This document shows, piece after piece, positions 11,646 to 18,610 of a DNA stretch of 64,000 nucleotides. The position numbers and the translations under genes were made by a program. Origin of the DNA: Diplolepis rosae (lineage: Eukaryota; Arthropoda; Insecta; Hymenoptera; Diplolepididae). Location of the stretch: assembly GCA_030998225.1 (NCBI GenBank), contig JAPYXD010000678.1, forward strand, positions 4,064,501 through 4,128,500, written 5' to 3'. Each line of letters begins with the position of its first letter. The stretch's first letter is position 1. The notes beneath the pieces are model-generated. The model ran no database searches and was not told where the DNA came from. It saw only the letters and a program-made list of their open reading frames with translations.

Positions 11646-12053
11646 TCATGCAGGGGTATTTTCTACTAGAACTTCGTTTCCTTGACTAATTTCGAATTTA
11701 TAATTTAAATATTGTTCGATACATTCTCTACAATCAGCTGCTCTTTTTCGCGGAGTAATTAATAGTTCTTGACAACCGTAACAATTCATATATATGCATT
11801 CCAATTTACAAATGGAATGCCATGATGTAAAAAATTCACAGTTATTTTGAGTTTCCTCATCTAATTTCTCGAAACAGAATTGGCAATATCTTTTTGTGGT
11901 TTGGTGATTATAATATAAAAACAATGTTGAAGGTTCTAATTCGAAGCAATAACTCTATAATAAGTGCGCGTATGCTATCGGATAGTCTTGCGGACATACA
12001 CCGTCTACTGGTCCAAGATGGTTAACAATAGGTTCACTTGGAGTTGGTATCAT
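11646..12053 (-). pseudogene. Cys-rich zinc-ribbon-like accessory gene with an in-frame TAG (first paralogue)
   Basis: The ATG at 12053-12051 follows a splice acceptor by 3 nt. The frame reads 32 codons, meets TAG at 11957-11955, and continues open to the stop at 11646. Downstream it holds CQFC, a Cys-rich middle, then CYGC, 13 residues, CREC, the same CX2CX13CX2C as the gene at 11076-11507. At the place of the TAG the paralogue has Trp (TGG) in a matching context, so a single G-to-A change explains the stop. No other ATG gives the Cys-rich part, so it is either a fresh loss or made by read-through. Family not recognised; zinc binding inferred from the Cys pairs. Confidence 0.65.
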
Positions 12054-12056
12054 TTT

Positions 12057-12059
12057 CTA
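12057..12059 (-). promoter_or_regulatory. 3' splice site before the first Cys-rich gene
   Basis: On the - strand TCTATTCTAACAATTTGTAG is followed by AAAATG. CTAAC is a near-ideal branch-point word about 10 nt before the TAG acceptor, somewhat close but plausible. Confidence 0.55.
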
Positions 12060-12390
12060 CAAATTGTTAGAATAGATTTATTTTATTAAGGTCTGATAAG
12101 GAGATTGAAAAATAACTTTTTTGAATATATTTTCTAATCATGCAAGGTAAAAGATTTTGCTAAAGGTATTTTACTTTCCGTCAGAAAAACAACTTTTATA
12201 TTACAGTTTGTTTTTCCTTTAGTAAGAAACATTAAAGACGTGGGTACAAAAACTGTCCTTCTGACGGTATAGGACGTTCATGCACGTGGTTTTGAGAAAG
12301 GTAAGGACGGAATGTACCTGTATCTGAAAATTTTGTGAATTGACTTTAAGTCTATTAAAGAAAAGGGTGAAAGATGGAATAAAGGAAAGG
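12060..12390 (-). other. intergenic part of the LTR element
   Basis: About 330 nt between the F-like glycoprotein gene and the first Cys-rich gene. No open frame with family signal. It supplies the pyrimidine tract of the acceptor at 12057. Confidence 0.4.
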
Positions 12391-14172
12391 TCAAAAGTTA
12401 AACGTTAAGTCGGTCAGTAAAGGTTTTGTCACTGAGCTTAAAGGAGTTTTTTGTATAAGTTCTATACGTGTTGGCGTTTTGTTTATTTTTTTAGATATTT
12501 TTTGAATTTTCAATAGTAATAATCCTAAAATTGTAATCATAAGTAAAGTGATAAAGATTAGTGCTAATGTTAATTTATGTGCACTAGAAATAAAAATTGA
12601 TGGAATGATTTTTTGAATGTTTGCATATTTTGTAAGGATAAAGACATGGTTTTCGAAGATTGATAATGGCATGTCTTCTTTTTGCTGAAGAAGAAGTAAT
12701 ACCTTTTTTAGTAAGTGAGGCTCTTGAATGGAAATATTATATAAAAATGGTGAAATTATAGCAAGGGAAGTAGTTGATTTGCTGACTGGAATTGAATTAT
12801 CCATTATATTCAAATGGTTTTGAAGATGGTAATATGGAGTTGATGAATCTAGATTGCAACCTGATTTTGTTTGCAAAATTCCTATTCCTTGGAGTGTGAT
12901 TAAGGTCTTAGAGTTTTTTCGACATGATAAGAAAATTTGTCGGGGGAAAATTGTTGAGTATAGCCATCCATGATGAAATTGCAATGGTGTTAGAAAGGGA
13001 TATTCACTAAAACTGATGAATATTTTACACTTGTATGGTTCTGAATTTAGAAACATTGATGTTTCACAAATAGGATTGTTATCGATGTTAGATATAGATC
13101 TTGGTGGGTGACAAAATGTTTGGAATCCATTTTGATAACATGCATTGAGGAAATTTTCATTTGTTATAAAGTATGATTGGTTATTTGAAGAAATAGCGAG
13201 ATAAGAATTTTGAGGTTTTATGTAAATAGAGGAAATTACGTCAGTATTAAAATCGAGATGTATTGGAATTGGATGTGGTTTAAATAATTGAAATTCTTCA
13301 GCAGATGGGATTGGTATAGTCATAATAAAAATCAAGTACTTATCGAATAAGAAGTATTGTATTTTAGAAAATGGAAGGACCATAGAAAAAAGGGATGTTG
13401 AAAGGTGTGGGTCTTTTTTGTTGGATTTGAAGTCTAAGAAGGTATCAGGAAGTAGCATAGGGTGCCATAAATTAGTTGCGGCATGAGTAATAGCTTCTGT
13501 AAGTTGGTCAAGGAGTAAAAGAAAAGATTGAGAAATTTCATGCAGGTCTTTAAGCCAATTTGCTGCTAATATTCGATATAGGTGAATATTTGGATCTTTT
13601 TGAGAATTATGCCATTTTTTGTAGGTCATAATGTTGTCAAGTTTTGAAGAAAGATTTGCAACTTTTTGGAAAAATGGATTAGGAAGTAGAAATAAATTTT
13701 CTTTGGGCCAGTAAAGGGAGGTTTCATTTCTCATTCTTAATTCTAAAAGTACTTTTTGTATCTGTTGCAAGAATGGATCATTAGTGTTAGAAATATTCGT
13801 GATATTACGAGCTTGTCTAGATATAAATGATATTTCTTCAAGAAAATAGTTGATGCGTTGTTCTATAAAATCAAGTTGTGTCTGATGATCGTATAAATTA
13901 CAATTATTGGCAATATTTGAGAGTATGCAATATTCATATAATTTATGTGAGAAATCTATTATTTTGTATTTAAGTACGTCTGGCTGAAAGATATCGATAT
14001 AAGATATAAAATGATATTTTTCAGAAAAAAGACGAACTTTTGAAATTGGTTCAAAATAAATCCCTGAAGAATGAGAAAATTGTGAGTCTATGAAGTATTT
14101 TTCTGCTTTGGAGAAAAGGAGTGGAATTAAAATTAAATACACTCTGGATGCTAGTTGATTAAGGAAATTCAT
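12391..14172 (-). CDS. env2: second envelope glycoprotein, baculovirus-F / errantivirus-Env-like
   Basis: 593 aa. A hydrophobic signal peptide (residues 9-21, LASRVYLILIPLL) is followed by an ectodomain with the Baculo_F-type opening GIYFEPISKVRLFSEKYHFI, long predicted helices with many Leu/Ile (about 60-240), several NxS/T sites, and a Cys-rich end including LITLQGIGILQTKSGC, the Cys-bearing strand typical of insect errantivirus Env proteins. A membrane anchor (about 546-568, LALIFITLLMITILGLLLL) and a short cytoplasmic tail follow. In this family the protein is a class I fusion glycoprotein. I do not see a clear furin site. The ATG lies 16 nt after a strong 3' splice site. It is open and apparently complete; family assignment is from conserved motifs and topology. 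Confidence 0.82.
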   Translation of the reverse strand: MNFLNQLASRVYLILIPLLFSKAEKYFIDSQFSHSSGIYFEPISKVRLFSEKYHFISYIDIFQPDVLKYKIIDFSHKLYEYCILSNIANNCNLYDHQTQLDFIEQRINYFLEEISFISRQARNITNISNTNDPFLQQIQKVLLELRMRNETSLYWPKENLFLLPNPFFQKVANLSSKLDNIMTYKKWHNSQKDPNIHLYRILAANWLKDLHEISQSFLLLLDQLTEAITHAATNLWHPMLLPDTFLDFKSNKKDPHLSTSLFSMVLPFSKIQYFLFDKYLIFIMTIPIPSAEEFQLFKPHPIPIHLDFNTDVISSIYIKPQNSYLAISSNNQSYFITNENFLNACYQNGFQTFCHPPRSISNIDNNPICETSMFLNSEPYKCKIFISFSEYPFLTPLQFHHGWLYSTIFPRQIFLSCRKNSKTLITLQGIGILQTKSGCNLDSSTPYYHLQNHLNIMDNSIPVSKSTTSLAIISPFLYNISIQEPHLLKKVLLLLQQKEDMPLSIFENHVFILTKYANIQKIIPSIFISSAHKLTLALIFITLLMITILGLLLLKIQKISKKINKTPTRIELIQKTPLSSVTKPLLTDLTFNF

Positions 14173-14188
14173 TAGGCTTCTCGGAAGG

Positions 14189-14191
14189 CTG
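14189..14191 (-). promoter_or_regulatory. strong 3' splice site before the F-like glycoprotein gene
   Basis: On the - strand TACTTTTCTTTTTCAG, a near-perfect pyrimidine tract plus CAG, with TAATC just upstream as a possible branch point. It lies 16 nt before the ATG. Gypsy-type elements are known to make env mRNA by splicing. Confidence 0.7.
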
Positions 14192-14231
14192 AAAAAGAAA
14201 AGTAGGATTAATATTGGATAAAATAGGATGT

Positions 14232-14816
14232 TTACATATGGTTTGATTTAGGTCTAGAAGTTTTTTGGAGAAAAGGGGAAAAAAGTCTACTAAATGTTGA
14301 GGAGTTTCTTGGTGGAACTGGAGGGGGGAATTGGGTTGATTTGTCTACCTTAAAAATATTTCGTCTACGGCACTCTTTTGTAGCATGCATTTGAGTGTTA
14401 CAAAATCTACAGGAATTTTCCCAAGGTATTAATTTTGGTCTTGGATCGGTTTGAATACTTTGATTTTTGGTTTTTTGCCTTTTTTTATCATCATTATTAT
14501 AAAATTTTTCGTCGCAGAGATCGTATGATCTTATTAGTAGCAATAATAATTTTAAAGCTGCTCTATTTTCTGCTAATTCACTAGTAGGGCCGGCTTGTAT
14601 AACGAAATGTTCATTTATATTAATTTGTGCGAGAAAAAATGAGTTTGTTTTCGAATTCGGATCAGGATAGACTGTATATTGCGGTAACGGCAGTCCATAT
14701 TTTATCGTGAAGTTTCTTAAAATTTCTACATGATTTAAAAATCCCATGGAGTCTGTTCTGTATTTCTTTTTTGGGTAACTTGGTACGTGTGTAGGCTCGT
14801 CGTAGTAATGCTCCAT
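14232..14816 (-). CDS. dsRBD plus CCHC-knuckle accessory protein, intact
   Basis: 194 aa from the ATG at 14816. Residues 24-95 form a dsRBD: helix 1 FLNHVEILRNFTIKYG, strands around PLPQYTVY and FFLAQININEH, loop QAGPTSE and helix 2 LAENRAALKLLLLL. The basic KKxAK part of helix 2 is replaced by ELAEN, so RNA affinity may be reduced or altered. Residues 136-149 are a CX2CX4HX4C knuckle (CRFCNTQMHATKEC). A Pro-rich stretch (PPPVPPR, 164-170) could bind SH3-like partners. No signal peptide. Dicistrovirus and other insect-virus suppressors of RNAi also use dsRBDs, so binding dsRNA against Dicer is a reasonable inference; packaging or RNA chaperone work is an alternative. It is one of three such genes in this element. 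A weak acceptor (14830-14832) precedes it. Confidence 0.8.
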   Translation of the reverse strand: MEHYYDEPTHVPSYPKKKYRTDSMGFLNHVEILRNFTIKYGLPLPQYTVYPDPNSKTNSFFLAQININEHFVIQAGPTSELAENRAALKLLLLLIRSYDLCDEKFYNNDDKKRQKTKNQSIQTDPRPKLIPWENSCRFCNTQMHATKECRRRNIFKVDKSTQFPPPVPPRNSSTFSRLFSPFLQKTSRPKSNHM

Positions 14817-14853
14817 TGCAGTTGATTCCCTGAATCGGTATGGAATGTTTATA

Positions 14854-15592
14854 TTAGAATTTATTGTACTGGTTGGGAGGTCTATATCCGCATTTAAAAC
14901 ATTTTTTAAAGCTTTTCGTAGAGAAAGATGATGCAGTATGATTATTATTTGTTTTCATTTTATATGAATTTGTATTTTTATCACGATTGTTATTTGAAGT
15001 AATAGGTTTTGTTATTTGGCTACTCGTTGAAGGTTTTGGATCGTTTATAGATGATTCTTGAATTGTTACATGCAAATGTTCTAGTGAGTTTATCAAACGT
15101 AGTTCACATTTCTCGTCTTTATGCGAAAGAGAATTAATAACTTTTATGGCAGCAAAATCCTTAGCTGTTTTTATTGAGTTTGCTATTCCTATTTGTTTAA
15201 TGTTATTAATGAAACAAATTGCTATGTATGTTGAGTCTTTTGATGAGGTTTTTATTCGTAATACTGTATATTTTGGATACTCAAATTTATTTTCAGTGCA
15301 AATTTCGTTTAATTTTTTGCAATTTTTACTAATAGAGTTTGGTTGGACGTTTTGATTTGTTTCCTTTGATTCATTAATTAAGGCATTATATAAATTTTGT
15401 GCTACCTTTTTGCTTTACATTTTCTTTATCTTTGCCACTATTCATTATTATAAAATTTTTATATTGTAAATTAACGTGAAATAGACATTCATTATTATTG
15501 GTTTGTTCAATGAGTATCTCATAAATCAGGGGTGGATCTCCTCTTTGTTGAATAATTTTGTTTAGTAAGGTTGTAAAAGGAACATGCGACAT
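14854..15592 (-). pseudogene. tandem-dsRBD accessory gene, interrupted by a +1 frame change
   Basis: The ATG at 15592-15590 overlaps no other gene and lies one base after an acceptor. Its frame, to 15386, encodes most of a first dsRBD (helix 1 FTTLLNKIIQQRG, strands IYEILIEQ and LFHVNLQYKNF). The frame changes by +1 near a 5-A run (15407-15411 on the + strand), between TAA at 15417-15415 in the second frame and TAA at 15388-15386 in the first. The second frame then stays open to 14854 and carries the end of helix 2, a complete second dsRBD (around EYPKYTVLRI, then FINNIKQIGIA and KTAKDFAAIKVINSL), a Ser/Thr/Asn-rich linker, and half a zinc knuckle (CFKC) without the following His and Cys. The break sits in the same helix as the break of the gene at 10262-10712. 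Confidence 0.72.
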
Positions 15593-15593
15593 T

Positions 15594-15596
15594 CTG
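15594..15596 (-). promoter_or_regulatory. 3' splice site before the tandem-dsRBD gene
   Basis: On the - strand AAATCTAACATCTTCAG is followed by AATG, with CTAAC as branch-point word. It lies just inside the 3' end of the upstream glycoprotein gene (stop at 15603). Confidence 0.6.
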
Positions 15597-15602
15597 AAGA
15601 TG

Positions 15603-17633
15603 TTAGATTTGGATAGAGTAGTGGGTTCTACTAAGTTCTTCTTTTAATTCAGAGTGAGGATAAAGAGTTGTGTTTGTATTATTGTGATCTTTACCTGAAG
15701 TAGTGTTTGCGTAATACGATGGACTTTTAGGTGCCTCTTTCGAGCTTTGTGGTGCTGAAGCTGTTAGCAGTTCTTGATGACTCTCAGCAGGAGGTCCAGA
15801 AGGTCGATGGGTACCTAAGTGTAATAAGAGGTTAGTGACCGAATCCCAGAAGGCGCCTAGTAGATGGAGAGACCATCCAAATAATCTGTGTAGCGCATAT
15901 CCATGAATAATGGTATCAGCTATCAATTTAATCCCTCTAATTATTATTATTAATCCAATTAGGCCTGCACTAGTAGTTCCAAAACTTGTAAAAATTGTCC
16001 AAAATCTACCCCATGCGGATTCAGCAATTTTATCAATTACATCTTCATTAAATAAATTCGTTAATGATATTCCTTGATTAATAGTTGGATGTCCTGTTAT
16101 TTCTCTAGCTAAAGAATTTAGAATCATTGGTTTTTCTGCTGGAAACATAATATGATCTCGCAGTTTATCAAGATCAGATTGAGAATAAATGCCACTTGTT
16201 GCTAAGGATGAAGGATTTGTGTATTTCCAGGTTGCTTTTGTGAGAGGTTTAACTATAGTTGGTGCTATGGATTCGACAGGATTTGGAAGTAATTTGTACC
16301 AGGTTTCTCCAAAAAGGTACATTGGTGGAAGGAAAGAATTGCAATTTGTTTGGATACCTGATTTTGTTAATATATGAGTTCGTGGAGAAAGGAAAAAGGA
16401 TTGATTTCCTCTAAATATTGGTAGTTGTAGATAACATTCTTCAGTTTTGCGATATTTTACTTCAACCGGTATACATTTTACGATATGTACTACTTCTCCT
16501 GCAATTACTGACATATATCCTGGGCCTTTCATTAAATGATATGCAAATTCGTCTGGTGATTGGGTTGCTAAGGTTAATGTATTTCTAAAAACTTGCTGTT
16601 CAAGTATGCATCGTTGAGTAAGAACATCGTGATAAAGTCTATTTACTTCAGTGCGTATGTGTCGTTCTACATATATAAATTTAGAATTGACGTATGTGAA
16701 AATGTCCATATTTTGAACTTCTAAATGTTTATTTTCTAAAAATGAATTCCCAGGTCTGGTTTCAAAAATTAATAATTTTGGATGTTCGGTTTGTATTAAA
16801 ACGTAACTGCAAACTGGTTTTCTTGTTTTTTCAGCTAGTACGAAAGTTATATCCTCAGTCGTTAAAGAATAAAAGGTTTCAGAATTGTCTGTCGTGTTGT
16901 CATAGGTCTTATTTGCTGGTCCTTCATAAATAATTTCATATTTGTTAAAATTACATACGTCATTAGGTAATGTATCCCAGAATGTTTGTCCATATTCTAC
17001 GTCAGTACAGAATGTGTCTGAAAGTGTGCATATTATTCCAGATCCTAATTGAATTTTATTTGAATTTAAATGAATAGTCGCGTAATGTTCTTGTAAAGTT
17101 ATTTTGAATATTGCTTGGACTACGACATTATTCCATGTTCCGTATGGGTCAGAAAATTGTGTACCAGTACAGTCTCCATTAGGTGTTACAGAACCTGCTA
17201 AAGTAACGCTATGAAATGAAGTTTCATTTACTTTTAACTTTGATATCTGAAGAGAAGGGGTTACTAAAAATGTTCCTATTGTGTGCATTTGATTACATTG
17301 ATCTCGTGTAACATCATGTATATATTCACTGTGGCCATTTGCTACTATGGAACTGTGAGAATGCATACCACAATGAGAGATGGCGCGTCGAATTTCTATT
17401 TTGCATTGTATTACTTTTGTATTTGAAAATCCAGTTAATTGTAAAAGTTGTATATAAGTTCTTTCAACATGTACTTGAGATCGAGGTAGATCACATTCTC
17501 CTACCTCTAGTAAAGATAATGTCGTAATATTTGATTGATTTGAACCGCAATCGAATCCTATGATGGCGTAGACTGTTGTTATATAGTTGAAGTTGCAAGT
17601 GAGCAGTGCCAAAAGGAAGCCTCGTAATCCCAT
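15603..17633 (-). CDS. env1: first envelope glycoprotein, chuvirus-type (class III-like)
   Basis: 676 aa from the ATG at 17633-17631. The frame is open for 90 codons further upstream, but the upstream part overlaps the CARD gene, is basic and unlike a glycoprotein, and the ATG at 17633 directly follows a strong acceptor and starts a signal peptide (MGLRGFLLALLTCNF). The mature part opens with AIIGFDCGSNQSNITTLSLL, as in glycoproteins of Chuviridae and of chuvirus-derived env genes in insect BEL/Pao elements. Further on are a Cys-rich ectodomain, a conserved DKLRDHIMFPAEKP block, a stretch FGTTSAGLIGLIIIIRGIKL, then DTIIHGYALHRLFGWSLHLL and a Pro/Ser-rich tail. The family is related to gB/VSV-G-type fusion proteins. 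Open and complete. Having it in a gypsy-type element next to a second, unrelated glycoprotein is unusual. Confidence 0.85.
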   Translation of the reverse strand: MGLRGFLLALLTCNFNYITTVYAIIGFDCGSNQSNITTLSLLEVGECDLPRSQVHVERTYIQLLQLTGFSNTKVIQCKIEIRRAISHCGMHSHSSIVANGHSEYIHDVTRDQCNQMHTIGTFLVTPSLQISKLKVNETSFHSVTLAGSVTPNGDCTGTQFSDPYGTWNNVVVQAIFKITLQEHYATIHLNSNKIQLGSGIICTLSDTFCTDVEYGQTFWDTLPNDVCNFNKYEIIYEGPANKTYDNTTDNSETFYSLTTEDITFVLAEKTRKPVCSYVLIQTEHPKLLIFETRPGNSFLENKHLEVQNMDIFTYVNSKFIYVERHIRTEVNRLYHDVLTQRCILEQQVFRNTLTLATQSPDEFAYHLMKGPGYMSVIAGEVVHIVKCIPVEVKYRKTEECYLQLPIFRGNQSFFLSPRTHILTKSGIQTNCNSFLPPMYLFGETWYKLLPNPVESIAPTIVKPLTKATWKYTNPSSLATSGIYSQSDLDKLRDHIMFPAEKPMILNSLAREITGHPTINQGISLTNLFNEDVIDKIAESAWGRFWTIFTSFGTTSAGLIGLIIIIRGIKLIADTIIHGYALHRLFGWSLHLLGAFWDSVTNLLLHLGTHRPSGPPAESHQELLTASAPQSSKEAPKSPSYYANTTSGKDHNNTNTTLYPHSELKEELSRTHYSIQI

Positions 17634-17635
17634 CT

Positions 17636-17638
17636 CTG
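17636..17638 (-). promoter_or_regulatory. 3' splice site before the chuvirus-type glycoprotein
   Basis: On the - strand GGAACCTCCTTTTTCCAG is followed by AGATGG; GCTAATT about 20 nt upstream is a good branch-point word. It places the exon two bases before the start codon and supports the start at 17633 over the longer frame. Confidence 0.68.
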
Positions 17639-17752
17639 GAAAAAGGAGGTTCCAATTAGCAGCTTGCTTTGTAATATAAGAATAGGAAAATGTTTTATCA
17701 TTAAATATGTATATTTTTGAAGTTATTGATTTACTTTTTGTATTTTGCGTTC

Positions 17753-18034
17753 CTAGTTCATTATATCCAACATGTCGGCTATGACAATGTGATTTGATAG
17801 CCGTAAACTGAGAATTAAATTTTTGTATGCGTCCGGTCCTCTTGTTTTGATTGTTGAAAAAATGTCTTTTATTATTTCTGGATTGTTTAGATTTCTGTTC
17901 CATGTGGAGATATTGCAGTCGTCTTTCTTAAAAATTCCAGTTTGAATTAAGTATGGCCAGAGAGCTACCATGTCGATAAAACAGGGAACTATTTCAATGA
18001 GATCATCTATGCGTTTGCGATGAATTTGTTCCAT
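17753..18034 (-). CDS. CARD-only protein
   Basis: 93 aa, ATG at 18034. The whole chain looks like one caspase recruitment domain of six helices: helix 1 RKRIDDLIEIV, helix 2-3 WPYLIQTGIFKKDD with the usual L..xGIF..D pattern, helix 4 about PEIIKDIFSTI, then TRGPDAYKNLILSL, the RG-x-A/Y signature of CARDs in initiator caspases and apoptosome adaptors (Dronc, Dark, Apaf-1, caspase-9), and helix 6 VIADMLD. No caspase or NB-ARC domain follows. CARD-only proteins usually act by competing for CARD-CARD contacts, so a role in blocking or steering apoptosis or immune signalling is plausible; this is inference. It lies between pol and the first glycoprotein gene, with an acceptor (18040-18042) 5 nt before the ATG. 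Origin by capture of a host gene would explain it. Confidence 0.78.
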   Translation of the reverse strand: MEQIHRKRIDDLIEIVPCFIDMVALWPYLIQTGIFKKDDCNISTWNRNLNNPEIIKDIFSTIKTRGPDAYKNLILSLRLSNHIVIADMLDIMN

Positions 18035-18039
18035 TATAT

Positions 18040-18042
18040 CTG
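18040..18042 (-). promoter_or_regulatory. 3' splice site before the CARD gene
   Basis: On the - strand ACACATTATTCCAG is followed by ATATAATG. A moderate pyrimidine tract and CAG, five bases before the start codon. Confidence 0.5.
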
Positions 18043-18140
18043 GAATAATGTGTTATGTCTGAAAATTCATTTTTATTTTGTTTTATATATATTTTTTATT
18101 TTATATATAAAACATATATTTTCATAACCAAAAAAAAAAA

Positions 18141-18305
18141 TATTTTAAAGAATTTGAAAATCTTTCTGTGGAAAAAATGACGCTTTCGACTGCGCTGGGA
18201 TTCGAGCCCAGGTCTTTCGATTGCCGGTCGACTTTCGGGCTCGAATCCCAGCGCAGTCGAAAGCGTCATTTTTTCCACAGAAAGATTTTCAAATTCTTTA
18301 AAATA
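18141..18305. repeat. 69-bp perfect inverted repeat made of SINE sequence
   Basis: Arms 18141-18209 and 18237-18305 are exact reverse complements as far as I can read, with a 27-nt spacer that still holds tRNA-like words (TCTTTCGATTGCCGGTCG). Each arm covers the B box end of the SINE family of 2660-2899 and its CCACAGAAAGATTTTC body. In the RNA of the LTR element this would be a long perfect hairpin between pol and the CARD gene. Confidence 0.8.
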
Positions 18306-18386
18306 TTAAATTTATTTGCATTATTTGCGATATAAGAGTTTGCAATTGTCTACGAGGACACCTGTCGACAACGTATCCTATCTGAT
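18237..18386 (+). mobile_element. 5'-truncated SINE nested in the LTR element
   Basis: Begins in the tRNA part (GGGCTCGAATCCCAGCGCAG) and ends at the same TATCCTATCTGAT as the copy at 2660-2899. It is in the opposite orientation to the LTR element. The region 18387-18610 after it is AT-rich and ends near a TA microsatellite (18528-18560) just beyond the pol stop. Confidence 0.7.
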
Positions 18387-18532
18387 ACGCGACTAGTGAT
18401 CCTCCGATAATGTAGGCAGTGACAAAAATTTCAAACTCAACTAATTAATTCAAAATTAAAAAATTTTATTTTTTATACTTTTACTATTTATCGACAAAAT
18501 AAAATTTCTATATCTTATTTAAGTTGTATATG

Positions 18533-18563
<31 letters not shown>

Positions 18564-18610
18564 TTTTTTTATAATTAAGGTACAGATATTTTGTTTCTAT
18601 TTTTATTTAT

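Noticed and set aside
17634..17903. N-terminal extension of the first glycoprotein frame (90 codons)
   Set aside because: It overlaps the CARD gene, is basic and polar, and precedes a clear signal peptide whose ATG follows a splice acceptor. Spliced RNA would not contain it as coding sequence.
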